A stretch of 64,000 nucleotides of DNA from Bolinopsis microptera (GCF_026151205.1 NC_087084.1:10133453-10197452), one strand, 5' to 3'; counted from the first letter of the stretch, positions 45,850 through 57,127 are shown. The notes: generated by a model from the sequence alone, not told the origin. Program-made: numbers and translations.

Positions 45850-46070
45850 ATGAGCAGGGAATGACAGGGAATGATAGGGAATGACAGGGAATGACAGGGA
45901 ACGACAGGGAAAGACAGGGTATGATAGGGAACGACAAGGAATGACAGGGAATGACAGGGAACGACAAGGAACGACAGGGAATGACAAGGAATGACAAGGA
46001 ATGACAAGAAATGACAAAAAATAACAAGGAATAATGACAGGGAATAACAGGGAATGATATGGAATGACAA
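45850..46070. repeat. 10-bp minisatellite (GGGAATGACA)n
   Basis: About 20 copies of GGGAATGACA and one-base variants (GGGAACGACA, AGGAATGACA). The period of ten and lack of stops create artificial frames on the minus strand. Confidence 0.95.
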
Positions 46071-46176
46071 TATTCAACAAACCATAGGAAAAAGGGGCAC
46101 TCTCAGTCCCTACTCTCTGAAGTAATATATTAGGATATAATTTGTAATTAAAAAAAAAGATGTAGGACGTAGGTAC

Positions 46177-46300
46177 CTGATCACCAGCGGTAAAACCACT
46201 GACTATATCTCCCCTCCAAACACAAATGGGTTGGTAAGTAGTTTGGAAAGGCCCCGCTTTCTCTAATATCAATTTGACATGGGTGGTGGCTTCACCAAGT
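46177..46300 (-). other. Possible exon ending FTAGDQ, copy B
   Basis: The minus-strand frame contains KAGPFQTTYQPICVWRGDIV and then SGFTAGDQ followed by a GTACCT donor. It resembles the segment at 39016-39090 (VWKRDMVIRFTAGDQ). The family is unknown. It could be a duplicated exon pair with the LINE inserted between them, or two copies of one repeat. Confidence 0.3.
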
Positions 46301-46339
46301 GCAAATATAATGCAATAAAATACACAATCCATTTGTATA

Positions 46340-47177
46340 TCGTTCGTGATGAGAAGTATAAATGAAGGAACGAAATTGAGAAGTTACTTTCTGTCTTCAT
46401 ACATGGGTATTTATACCCTAATCAAAAATACCAAAGGTTATGTAATTTGAGGTAAATTTTTCGAGCATACAGGTTGCAACCATACCCTAATATTGAATAA
46501 TTCTAGTCTTATCTGTTATCAGCAATCTCACAGAAATTTAAAGTGAAGTTCTGCAGAAAAATACGAAAGGTAATTATGAGATTCTAAGAATTCCTCTGTA
46601 TTTAACTCAACAGTCCAAACGCTCCTATTCTGGACTGATATCTCCTCTACCGGAGTAAAAACCTCCTCCGTGGACGCAGTGGACGCCTCCTCTACTGCAG
46701 ACTAAACAGCTCTTTTCAAAAAGTGTCACTCCAGATAAATGAAAAAGATGGCCTTTTTTGAACAATATTTCGATGTCCAAGTATTTCATAACCTTCAGTG
46801 CATAATTAATACAACAGTTCGCTTAAACTGTTAAAACTTAACGGGGAATGACTTTTTATATTTGTGCAGGAAACTTGATTGAATTTGTGCAAATTATGGT
46901 GTGTTAATCGCTCGCATCTGAATTTTGATGAATCCTGACATTTAATACCAAAATATGTAATATAAATTATCAGATTTCTGGTTCATGCCGGCTGCACTGT
47001 GTCCTACTACCCTGCTCGATTATCTGACGCTAAAACTTCTCCAGTTCAAGCTACACATTCACAACTTCAGTAATTACTAGCTCCACTGATTCTCTACATT
47101 ATATTTCCCTGGTAACCACGTCAACAGAGCACCCAGTGACTAACTCTAGTTTTATTTCTGAATTATAACTTTCCGCG
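46340..47177. other. Upstream region of the LamG-Death gene
   Basis: AT-rich non-coding DNA with a repetitive CCTCCTCTAC-like patch at about 46,640-46,700. No TATA box in a clear position and no element recognised. The promoter of the downstream gene should lie here. Confidence 0.35.
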
Positions 47178-49436
47178 ATGTTGCTTTTATTCGTTTTCAT
47201 GATCTTCCTTGTGTTCCCTGTTACCGAAGCAGTGGACAGAAAGTACACCGCCCTGCAGTTTGGGACCACTTCAAGTGACTACATAACATTTAATCACGAC
47301 ATGACCCCGTTCCGTACATCGTTGACCCTCTGCTCCTGGGTTAAGCGAGTACTCACCTCATCCCCCTTTCCGATGGTGTTCCACTACGAGACGAGATCGA
47401 GTTTTCTTGAGATATTTATTTCACCTCAAGGGTTATACAACAGAGTAGCAGGAAATAGTGTTTTGGGTGGCTTAAGTAGAAAATTCACTACCCCGGCCGG
47501 ACAATGGTTCCACTATTGTTTGACTTGGTCCTCCTCCTCACGGACTATGCAGCTCTACCTGGACGGGGAACTAACAGCTAGTGCTCAGACTACATCAGGA
47601 AGAGAACTGTATACTAGTGGGACTGTGTGGTTTAATATACGGCCTAAAGCTGTTAGTGATAGGAATAATTATGTTTTTGGAGGCCAATTATACAGATTTG
47701 ATATGTATACAGAGGTGCTGAGCTCGGAGACAATAAAAAGAATAGCAGACGGTGGTTTGTGTGCTGAAGTAGAGGAGACTATCAGCAGCAGACAACTCCG
47801 CTGGGAGGACGTGCTGGAAAAGCCAAGAAATGGGTCTGTGGTTGAGGTTACCGGGTGTGATATGGTACCTAAGGAATTCATGGAGAGTCGGTTAAATGAA
47901 AAAGAAGTGCAACTAAAGGCATTGGGGGAACAATTGGATGCAGTTACTAGTAAACTCAACACGACTGAAGGCGATCTAGAAACACTGACCAGTAAATTTA
48001 ATAGCACAAAGGATGAGTTACAGAATGTAACAGGCCGACTTAATCGGACAGAAGATGATCTAGAAACACTAACCAGTAAATATGATAGCACAAAGGATGA
48101 GTTACAAAATGTAACAGGCCGACTTAATCGGACAGAAGATGATCTAGAAACACTGACCAGTAAATATAATAGCACAAAGGATGAGTTACAAAATGTAACA
48201 GACCGACTTAATCGGACAGAAGATGATCTAGAAACACTGACCAGTAAATATAATAGCACAAAGGATGAGTTACAAAATGTAACAGACCGACTTAATCGGA
48301 CAGAAGATGATCTAGAAACACTAACCAGTAAATATAATAGCACAAAGGATGAGTTACAAAATGTAACAGACCGACTTAATCGGACAGAAGATGATCTAGA
48401 AACACTGACCAGTAAATATAATAGCACAAAGGATGAGTTACAGAATGTAACAGGCCGACTTAATCGGACAGAAGATGATCTAGAAACACTGACCAGTAAA
48501 TATAATAGCGTAAAGGATGAGTTACAAAATGTAACAGACCGACTTAATCGGACAGAAGATGACTTCCAGAAGATCAAAGTAAGCCTAGAGTCCGAAACTG
48601 CCAAATTTAACCGAACAGAAGACGAGCTCGAAAGGACCAAAGTTAGTTTGGAGTCTGAAGTGACCAGATCTAATCGGACTAAAGAAGAGCTGAACACATG
48701 CGCAGCAGAATTAACTGTCTCTAAATCTCAAATGGAAGGAGTGAGAAGGTTCCAGAACATCACGAAGTGGGATTTTCTTTACACGGGCCCTTACATTAAT
48801 AAAGTGTTCACTGAGGATGTTTTGGAGGACCTGAAATCTTCGTGGAATTTAATGAGTAATTGAACTTAGAATTACTGTTATGTAAATTTTATAGCTGTTA
48901 TAGTGTTATACTAAAGACAACATTAAACATTTAATCATACAACTTTCTTACTTTATGTGCATTCCAAAATTTTATTGAATTCCGTAAAACCCTACACAAC
49001 TCTAATTGTTTAGGTGAATTCGTCGGGGTCAACATCACAAATGAGATAGCGGAACACTTGCGAACACACGATGTTGGTACTGCTAAGTGCGGTGCACAAA
49101 TGAATGACATCTTTTCCATGTGGGGTGAGGAAGATTAATATGTAGTTAAATTTATGATCCCCTAGCCCCATACCCTCGATTGAATTATTACCACTATAAG
49201 CTTATAAGTATAATCTAGAACTGCTGGTTTTTGTAAAATTTCCGATTAATCAGGTAACCTTCATGAATCACTAGCGACAACAAACATAGGAAATACAAAA
49301 CTGCATGTATTACTAATATTTTCATAATTACATTTTTTTTTCAGGCGAACTTATGAAGAACGACAAAATGGTGATGACGAGGGGCCTTCTCCAGCACTTT
49401 ATTGAAAATCACAACGAAGTGCCTTGTGATGAATGA
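47178..49436 (+). CDS. LamG/pentraxin-like, coiled-coil, Death-domain protein (three exons)
   Basis: Exons 47178-48855, 49014-49124, 49345-49436 (1,881 nt, 626 residues, phases 1 and 1). Residues 1-19 form a signal peptide (MLLLFVFMIFLVFPVTEA). ~20-200 are a LamG/pentraxin-type fold (YTALQFGTTSSDYI, LTLCSWVKR, AGQWFHYCLTW, LYLDGEL). ~220-520 are a coiled coil made of 28-residue repeats (four heptads) dotted with N-x-T sites (NRT, NST, NVT). The spliced C-terminus (~545-626: LKSSWNLMSEFVGVN, then FSMWGELM and TRGLLQHFIE) has the helix pattern and W of Death domains. Read without splicing, the first exon stops at 48863 and would lack this domain. No transmembrane segment is visible, which is odd for a Death protein with a signal peptide. 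Possible role: pattern recognition or stress signalling (inference). Confidence 0.7.
47944..48555 (+). repeat. 84-bp in-frame tandem repeat (28-residue coiled-coil unit)
   Basis: About seven copies encode RLNRTEDDLETLTSKY followed by NSTKDELQNVTD/G. Central copies are almost identical at the DNA level; edge copies are diverged (KLNTTEGDLETLTSKF at the start, a different tail after 48,555). Each unit carries three N-glycosylation sequons, so the rod would be heavily glycosylated if secreted. Confidence 0.95.
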
Positions 49437-50560
49437 GTTGGATGCTGATCAAGTTTACGATGGAGATTTGAAATTAAAAGAGACCAAGTTCTTGAACGTT
49501 TTACGTTATTTTTTATACTAGAACAATAATTAATCTATTAAGGCAAGGGCCGCAAGTTGATACGATTAGCTTGCTCTGATAACACGTAAATGAAAAAATG
49601 TCTGATTCTTACTCATAGTCATAGCATGGAATTACTTTATTTAAAGTTAAACTAGCAAGAGACTAAAATAATTAGTTATAATACCTATTTAATTCGCGTT
49701 TTTGACACCACTAGTGTTTTTTACCATTATTTTTTTGAGAATGTGAGTTTTTTCACAATATAACCAAATTTGTTATACCTTTTTGGAATGATTGATGAGT
49801 TTCGCCTTCGTTCCATATTTAATGACGCGCGCACGGCTTTTGGAGCGTAAAAGTCGCGTAATTATGACGAAATTCATTCTTTTTCGTCGTATTAAGGTAT
49901 TATTCCGTCACATCTTCGGTTCCTGGAATGGGATCATTCTAGTTTGAAAATTTGTAAGGACCTTCTAGTTGGACTTAAGGAACATTTCGAAAAAGTTGAT
50001 GGATACGAACCGGCTACGGGCTTAACCACACTGTTATAATACCTTACAACATTATTACAAAACAACATTATTTATTTCTCAACTTTTTATTTCATAAGGC
50101 AGGAAAATAAAATAGTAGTTTTTACGAGAAGACACACGAAGCTCACATCTTTTGGACGAAGTATTAGTTCGGTCACGTTAGCAGCTTACGTGATAACTCT
50201 ATATTATACAATTTTCAGGAACTCGTTACGTCACGTTAATAATAATTTGGTTATCTTATTATTTATTACCTATTAATTTATCGTTAAGCTTACGTTACGT
50301 AATTACCTGTTAACCTGACCCGGTAATAAAATTAAAATAAAACATTAAAGTTGTATTGGTTCAGATAGTAAGGTTAAAAGTATACATGCATACATGATAC
50401 AGCGAACAGCCGATTATACAGAGCATTACAGTGTTACCGAACTTAGTTTGAGCGGCATTTTATGAGTATCAATATCATTAACCGTTAAGAGCGGTATGTC
50501 GTACTACTAGTACTACTTTGACAATCTTAGTCGAAGGAATTGCTTAACATTCTTGGTATA
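49437..50560. other. Intergenic, no feature recognised
   Basis: AT-rich sequence without long frames. Several TTACG/CGTTA-containing phrases occur near 50,150-50,330 but no repeat unit is clear. Confidence 0.4.
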
Positions 50561-51250
50561 TGCAGCATGCTGGGACAAGAGATCAGATCTTGTAGACCAT
50601 CCTTTGTCCCATTAAAGCATTAAGGACCGCCATGTCATCTCTGTAGTCATAACCGCCTCCTTCTCGAATCTCTACTAAAAGCTCTAGCTCCTCTCGAAGC
50701 ATCAGCCCTTTTAAAATAGCCTTGTGCAATTAAAATTCCAGTTCAGACTCACATTCAAAATGGGTGGCCCCTGCAAATATTTCCTCGTCCAGTTCCACTA
50801 ACTACTTGATACTTCGAACCACCTCGAAAGCTCACCGGCATGCCTAACTGTAGGCATGCCTACTATAATCTACACTCACAGCACCGTAAAATTTAAAAAA
50901 CAGCGCGTTTGACCCTCACATATTTCTCTGGGAGATGCGTAGTGACGAAAAGCCTTTCATGTAAATTATCTATTGATGCAGTCAAACGCAGACTTGAAAT
51001 CAATAAAATTGATGTACAAAGGCAGATTAAATTCCGTACCCTGCCGAATGACCGAGTTTTCCAGAAACCACACTATTTTTCACGCTTCCAAACCTTCCGA
51101 GAACCTGGCAAGTACTACCATTTGAAAGAGTTTGGAAGTTGTGGAGTGGAGCATATGCTGGTGTCACCTTTCTTTGGAATAATAGTGATCAGACCTTTCA
51201 GTCAGTCTTCAGGAACTCCCAGAATAACTTCAACAATGGATTTGTATTTG
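50560..51250 (-). pseudogene. Degenerate LINE reverse transcriptase fragment
   Basis: On the minus strand, broken frames contain GLITIIPKKGD (about 51,180-51,215) and LPLYINFIDFKSAFDCIN (about 50,970-51,025). These match conserved reverse transcriptase blocks of LINEs (the pKKGD and DFkkAFD motifs). Several stops and shifts interrupt it. A further open stretch (KGLMLREELELLVEIREGG, about 50,590-50,720) lies downstream but is not assigned. Too decayed to classify beyond non-LTR retrotransposon. Confidence 0.55.
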
Positions 51251-51279
51251 TAAGTCCTTGACAGTGGTGTAAAGTTGCC

Positions 51280-51560
51280 TGTGCCCCCACCCCCCGCCGA
51301 AAATGCGCCCCCCTTTTGGCGCCCCTCCTTAAAATTGAACAAATTAGGTGATTTTAGAGGATACGCCGGTAAAATCTTTTAAAAATTGTGTTTCTAGAGC
51401 AAAACGCGCAGTTTTGCTAGTACCTCAGTTAAGTTTTTCAAAATTGACCCACATTCCAACGACGATTTTGCGCCCCCTTAAGATGGCGCACCGAAACCCT
51501 CCCCCCCCCCCCCCCCCCCCCCCCCCGGCCCCCCGCACGGCGGGGTCAGCGGGGCCACTG
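51280..51560. repeat. GC-rich repeat with poly-C tract
   Basis: Repeated TTGCGCCCCC/AATGCGCCCCCC phrases and a C run of roughly 27 at about 51,500-51,526, then CGGCCCCCCGCACGGCGGGG. Part of an unidentified repeat; poly-C of this type also occurs at 22341 and 57065. Confidence 0.55.
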
Positions 51561-51679
51561 GTTCTTGAGCTCAATACTTGAACTGTTCGTTATTAATCCT
51601 GTCAATCCCAGGACTCATATGATTCTTTAAATTTATTACGTTACAGTTACACACATGATTTTACAAACATACAAACATA

Positions 51680-52920
51680 TATAATATATATATATATATA
51701 AGTCAAACCTGCCCAAGCTAGAGAGCCATGGCAGGGCCAGCAAGCAAGGCCCGGACCAAAACAAACTGATCCGACTGGGTATAGAAAATAGCAATATGGA
51801 AACAATATTAACAATAATAAAAGGATATACAAAATATTAAGGAGGGACAAACCGGGGCCCCTCCACGGGCCGAAGAGAAAGGTGATCCTGAGTGTTGGAT
51901 GTTCTTCTCTTCTTCTTTATTGAGGGTGGACGTGAATTTCCAATCTTGTTTGCTATAGGGGTGGGGGGGTTCTGTTCTTGTGAACGTATAGTCCTGTGTA
52001 TTGAATGGGTTAATGGCTACCATCAATTATACAAAAGGATGCTAGTCATAAGTTATAAAAAGAGCGACAAAGGGGGGTCGGGTAGGATCGAGGTGAGCAG
52101 TAATATGGATCATCTCCCTCATTCAAGCGAGAGCAAAGGGGGTCCGTCAAATGGAAGCTAAAAGAAGGTGGTAAGTCTGTGAGGGAGATGATCTGGCTGT
52201 TCGAAAAAAAAAGCTAAGGGGGATCATAGAAGTCTAGGTACTTCGAAATAAGCGCAAATTTAAGTATAGGCTTAGGAAAAACGATGGTGTGGAATATACA
52301 TGATTTGATGATAAAGTTACCGAATACTTGTTTCCTTGTTAGTGCATAGGCTGGGCATCTGGTTAGGAAGTGTTTTGTAGTTTCTACTTCCTCTTCACAT
52401 TTGTTGCAGATGTTGGACGGTTCATTACCTATCTTGTTTTGGAAGTGTTTAAGATAACTGCATCCGGTATAGAGATGAGTTAAAATTCTAATATCATCTT
52501 TTGATTTTGATAAAATATTCAAATTATTAGAGAAAAGGGTCAGGATGTTGTTGTGGTGAAAGTTGCTGACTGACTTGAAGGTCGAAAGCCTGGCCAGGTG
52601 GAGGGGCTTGAAGCGAGTGTCAAGAGTGTTGATGATACATGATGCCGAGTAAGGAGCGAAAGGAGGGGCCCTATAGGTACAGTGTCTGAGCCTTTATTAG
52701 CCAAGCTGCATCTGCAAGATCATTACCGAGAATACCACTGTGTGCCGGTGTCCAACAGATGGTGACATGTCTATGGTTCGAGAGGTGCGAGAGTGCTGCA
52801 ATGGTGTCAGAGACAGTAGCTTATCTGATGGTCGTGGCCGAGAGAGCTAGAATGGCTGCTTTGCTGTCTACGCAAATATGTAAAGCTGCGGAAGAGGGGG
52901 GCTGAGATGAAATGAAACAT
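51680..52920 (-). mobile_element. 3' part of an RNase H-bearing LINE (I-like group), degraded
   Basis: On the minus strand, 52,890-52,650 encodes RNase H pieces (ICVDSKAAILALSATTI, stop, then TICWTPAHSGILGNDLADAA). 52522-52214 encodes the C-terminal zinc segment (THLYTGCSYLKHFQNKIG, CNKCEEEVETTKHFLTRCPA). A ~500-bp 3' UTR then ends in a (TA)n tail at 51,680-51,701. One in-frame stop in the RNase H shows decay. The small insertion at 27,902 shares this 3' end. RNase H plus CCHC-like tail fits the I/R1-type LINE assemblage, not CR1. Confidence 0.7.
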
Positions 52921-53176
52921 ACAAACATAATATAATATTGTAATGTGACACCGCCGTATGTGTGATGCAACATCATATCTGCTATTTCATGTAACTAACA
53001 GCTGTTGAGCTGTTGTCTGAGTAGTGACCTAGCTTTTCTGATTAATACTTGTTCTTTGTTGCCGTTTCTTTGCGAATACATTAGTAATTGTTACTACAGG
53101 AAATTTTTGCGACACTTCAGTGTACGATTTTCGTCAAAATCGCACAAATTAAGTTAATTAATTATTAATATTAAGT

Positions 53177-53207
<31 letters not shown>

Positions 53208-53890
53208 CACCCTGATTTTTTTGTGAAACTTGGTTTCGAGATAGCAGTTGTCCAACAAACTAAGACCGGTGACCGAACTTTTGAGGGGGTCCCGGACCCC
53301 AACCGCCAAACGGTGCCCGCGGGGCAGCCACGCCCATATTTGGTCCAAATTAGGCCCAATTTAGCCAAATACCCTGAACATGCCCAAAATCCAGATTTTA
53401 AGTGCTCTCCTTGTAGCTAGTGGTCCCTTGAACTCGTATATGAATTTTCATCAAGATTGGACAAAAAATGACTGAGTTATGAGCAAAAAACCATATGCCC
53501 ATATTTGGGCATACGCACCAAATTTGATCGATTTTGGTCCATAAATTGGTCAAATATCAATATTTTTGAATGAAACCAACTTTTTATGGAAGGTAAGCCT
53601 ATACTACACATTCTCTATGGTTATCAGTGCAATGTCTACCTAACTGTAGATTCTGTGTTCAAATAATCGCAAAAAATGAACAAAATCGCCCATATCTCAG
53701 TTCGCGACGCGATATTTGCAAAACTGACTTCGCTCAAAACAATAGAACTGAATAGCAGTTGAAACCCTGAATAGGGTTTCAATATTTTTTCATGAAATTT
53801 TCAGAATCAACGTAGAATTTTCTCATGACCTTAAGTTTTGGGACAGAATTTTGAGTTAGGCCTTTAAAAAAATTTGGCGGCCAAATTCTA
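53177..53890. mobile_element. Single-arm relative of the foldback element
   Basis: It starts with 29 G (53177-53205) and TTCACCCTGATTTTTTTGTG and runs parallel to one arm of the element at 20973 through to GGCGGCCAAATTCTA, where the other element turns into its mirror image. Only one arm is present. Identity is high outside a few indels (for example near 53,700-53,770). Confidence 0.85.
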
Positions 53891-54162
53891 AATTTAGCAG
53901 TGCAAAGCTAAGTAAAGTAGTTCGTTTTAATTACATGAAATACTTGAAAGAATTCTTTGTAAATATTTTTTATCTTTATTTAATGCAGGAGCTCTCAGGA
54001 GCATTAGAATTTATATCATAGAATTATCATAGAATTTCCAGTAAATGTTTCCCGATCACTTACCGTAGGTTCAGTTTTTGTAACGGATTGTCTACAACCA
54101 TGATATATTATTAGACTAATTGTGCGAAGTAATCAGTAGTTTTTATAGCAAAAACGTTTAAC

Positions 54163-54318
54163 AATTAATTTTTATTATCATCACAGTGCAATATTTTGAC
54201 CAACATGAAACGATCGTTAATTGTAATTTTAAATTCTAAAAGGCAATCCCTAAGAGTACGGTTGATGGAAATCTAGCGTCCGCTAACCGGCGCAATTAAT
54301 TTTTATTATCATCACAGT
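54163..54318. repeat. Direct repeat just before the NERD gene
   Basis: CAATTAATTTTTATTATCAT plus CACAGTGC occurs at about 54,163-54,190 and again at about 54,292-54,319, the second copy ending right at the start codon region. It could be a target duplication of a ~100-bp insertion or a duplicated promoter piece. Confidence 0.7.
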
Positions 54319-56584
54319 GCGTATGGCACAGAATGAAACGCAGTTTGAGAAATACCTACGGAATGGAAAAGATATATTTGAGACCTACTGTTTTACTGAA
54401 GACGGAAATCCTATCATGTTACCAAGAGCTCCTCAGCAGCAGTATATAGACATCTACCCGAATGAAGATCAACCCGGGAGTAGTTTTAAAAACGACAGAA
54501 ACCATCAACTAAACTATGAAGCTGAGGTAATTGTCTACAGGGCTTTAGAGAAAGTTGGCAAACCTTTTATTGTTCTTCATAGTTTTGAATACACCCATTT
54601 TCAATACCATTTGGGTGATACAGGTCATGATAAACGAAAGTGCCAAAAGTGCAAAAAGATGGCAACGAATAGAGAGGGTGAGTGTGATTTTATTGTAATA
54701 GCATCAAACCACTTTGTGGTAATAGAAGTGAAGAATATGGGCCACATCGGTGAAGTTTCAGATTCTGAGAGTAACAAAGATCACCAAATGCAAGTGTTGG
54801 CTAAAACCTTCCAGAAATCACTCGAGCAGAGGAAGAAAATGGTTGACTTGATCAGACGATTTTGTAAACGGTTAACCGTCCTCCAGTTCACTGTTTATCC
54901 TAATTTTCAAAAGAGATTCAGCTGTGAATTCCAATTGAGCAGGAACCAGAAATCAACTATCATATTCAAGGATGACATCGATGATTTTAGTAATTGGTGG
55001 AATGACAATGTGACTGACTTTGTCTTAGATGAACCTCTGCGTTCAGAGTTTCGAAACAAACATGAAGATGTTCGGAACTTATTGTTAGCTGTATGGAGCA
55101 CAGAAAAGACCGAATGTGATAAGTCCAAGTGCAGTTTAAGTAAATGTATAATGACCATCGACGAACAATTGCGTTCAGGAAGATTTTCCTTCAGGAGTAA
55201 TAATCCCGAAGTTATTCCTACGCCAAAGATTGTCAAGGATTTTTTAGGAGTGGATAACTTGACAAAACAACAATACGATTTGATAAATTCAGATGAGAAG
55301 TTTTTGTGGATTAATGGTCCCGCTGGAACAGGCAAAACTGTTGTACTAATGGCTAAGATCCTAGAATTAGTACTATCAGATGTGAACAACAAAGTTGTAT
55401 TGTTCTGCGAAACATGTGTCCGTGAAGACGTTACATCTTCAGACCATATTCATAAAGTATTGATTAAAGCTGGAGTACAGCATGCGTCTACTATCTGTTA
55501 TCAAATTGCCGACGAACCATTTGAACTCTTGCATATGATTAAACGAAATTTCCGTTTCAATCAAGTTGAAGTAATCATGCTTAGGGGTATTAATGATGAC
55601 AAGATGGTTCAAAGAGCTAATTCTGAGTCGATAAGAAACCTTCTTCGTTTACTACAAGGCCACGGTATCAACGTGTTTTACGACGATATTCAAGCTGCAT
55701 TAACAGGGGATGGGTTGGAAATTATCGGGGATTTTGACTATGAAATAGTAAAAACATTATTCGAACTTTCAAGATCTGTTCATGTTTGGGTAGCATGTGA
55801 TACGATACAAACTCATACATTACAAAATATGCAATATATGGATGGACCGGTAACCTCCAGAGATAGCACAACTTTTACCAGTTTCCTCAAAAATGAGTTA
55901 TCCTCTTCACAACTAGTTAGTCTATCAAAGAACTTAAGAAACACTTCTGATTTATCGAGTTCTTTGTCAGTTATCCGGAACGAAATCACAGGGCTGAAAC
56001 ACCTAACATCACGTTTAAGGAACGATTTCATCGTACCACAGTCCCCCGGTCATTACATACATGGACCAAAAGTTATCATACATGTTCTGCAAAACCTTGA
56101 CAAGGAACTGGTATATGATATTTTCGCAAAAGAAATAGATAAATTATTTTGCGATAATATGATAAAAAAGAATGACGTGGGTTGTATCTGCAATATTCCA
56201 GCTCACCTAGCATCAAATACGATCTCTTTAACGAAAAATATAGTTGATGGGATTTTGAATTCAAAAGGTATGAAGCTTCGGCCGGTACTTTCAACGTATT
56301 CAAAAGAATGGCCTGCCGTGATAGCGCTTCAAATGTTGAAAGATGAGGAAGTTAAAATGATAATGACTCATCCGATTGCGCAAGCGATGTTCAATCTAAA
56401 CCGAGACCATGAAGAATTTGAGAGAGATATAGACGATCTTTACTTGGCAATGTCAAGAGCACGAGTCAAGTGCACTGTCATAATGTTTCCCTCGGACGGT
56501 TCTACATTAGATGATTGTACTAGGATGAAGAACGTGTTGGATAAGCTCGGACAAGAGGGCTCGGTAGAAATAAAGAAACATTAA
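54317..56584 (+). CDS. NERD nuclease-like domain fused to superfamily-1 helicase-type ATPase
   Basis: 755 codons, one exon. Residues ~65-160 form a NERD domain of the restriction-endonuclease fold, with Glu69, Asp124 (GECDF) and Glu137-x-Lys139 (VIEVKN) as the expected catalytic set; a Cys pair (CQKCKK) precedes Asp124. A Q-like motif (LTKQQYDLI) comes before Walker A at 334-341 (GPAGTGKT). Walker B is FYDDIQA (~454-460, D456/D457) and motif VI is LAMSRARVK (~709-717), as in UvrD/DUF2075-like enzymes. Expected action: ATP-driven nucleic-acid processing with possible cleavage. In bacteria, NERD-helicase fusions are common on mobile and defence loci; in animals such genes occur as scattered families. 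Lack of introns beside intron-rich neighbours suggests retrocopying or transfer (inference). Start: ATG at 54317 or 54323. Confidence 0.8.
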   Translation: MRMAQNETQFEKYLRNGKDIFETYCFTEDGNPIMLPRAPQQQYIDIYPNEDQPGSSFKNDRNHQLNYEAEVIVYRALEKVGKPFIVLHSFEYTHFQYHLGDTGHDKRKCQKCKKMATNREGECDFIVIASNHFVVIEVKNMGHIGEVSDSESNKDHQMQVLAKTFQKSLEQRKKMVDLIRRFCKRLTVLQFTVYPNFQKRFSCEFQLSRNQKSTIIFKDDIDDFSNWWNDNVTDFVLDEPLRSEFRNKHEDVRNLLLAVWSTEKTECDKSKCSLSKCIMTIDEQLRSGRFSFRSNNPEVIPTPKIVKDFLGVDNLTKQQYDLINSDEKFLWINGPAGTGKTVVLMAKILELVLSDVNNKVVLFCETCVREDVTSSDHIHKVLIKAGVQHASTICYQIADEPFELLHMIKRNFRFNQVEVIMLRGINDDKMVQRANSESIRNLLRLLQGHGINVFYDDIQAALTGDGLEIIGDFDYEIVKTLFELSRSVHVWVACDTIQTHTLQNMQYMDGPVTSRDSTTFTSFLKNELSSSQLVSLSKNLRNTSDLSSSLSVIRNEITGLKHLTSRLRNDFIVPQSPGHYIHGPKVIIHVLQNLDKELVYDIFAKEIDKLFCDNMIKKNDVGCICNIPAHLASNTISLTKNIVDGILNSKGMKLRPVLSTYSKEWPAVIALQMLKDEEVKMIMTHPIAQAMFNLNRDHEEFERDIDDLYLAMSRARVKCTVIMFPSDGSTLDDCTRMKNVLDKLGQEGSVEIKKH

Positions 56585-56824
56585 CTGTGTACTTAAACTT
56601 CCCTTGAATTGATCTCAATTTGTTTTCTCTGTGCATTCATCAATTACTATATCAAACGTTAGTCTTATAAGCATTTAATTGTAACTTATTTTTAAACAAA
56701 GCAAACACCCGTTTATAGTCGTTAATAAACTGTAAGTATTCAGTAACAATATCGAACAAATGAGACACAATATTCTAATTTTCTTGTAACTTTAAAAGTT
56801 GTAACTCATTTATTACAGTTAAAG

Positions 56825-56830
56825 AATAAA
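56825..56830 (+). promoter_or_regulatory. Polyadenylation signal AATAAA
   Basis: AATAAA in an AT-rich stretch about 240 nt after the NERD gene stop; another AATAAA occurs near 56,723. Either could end the transcript. Confidence 0.4.
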
Positions 56831-57060
56831 GATGCAAATCTAATTTGACACAAACATATCCGTAATGATATCTGTAACTTCTCAAATCAAGCCCGCATTT
56901 TTCGTTATTCGTTCCGTTTTTATTCCCCTTTCCCACAAATGAAGTTGAATACACAAAACCTTCCAGCGCATCAGATCAGAACGGAGCCTAGAAATAGAGT
57001 GCGCTTTAATAATCCTAGAACTCTAGATTATAGAAGTAGAGTTCTCCACACAGTGTGTTA

Positions 57061-57086
57061 CAACCCCCTCCCCCCCCCCCCCCCCC

Positions 57087-57127
<41 letters not shown>
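57061..57127. repeat. Poly-C tract (~60 bp, interrupted by two A/T bases)
   Basis: An almost pure C run. It creates artificial proline or glycine frames on both strands. Confidence 0.97.

Noticed and set aside
45775-46332. 185-codon minus-strand frame rich in Pro, Cys, His and Ser
   Set aside because: Mostly the 10-bp GGGAATGACA minisatellite. Only the short FTAGDQ part was kept as a possible exon.
47669-48697. 342-codon minus-strand frame
   Set aside because: Shadow of the 84-bp coiled-coil repeat of the plus-strand gene.
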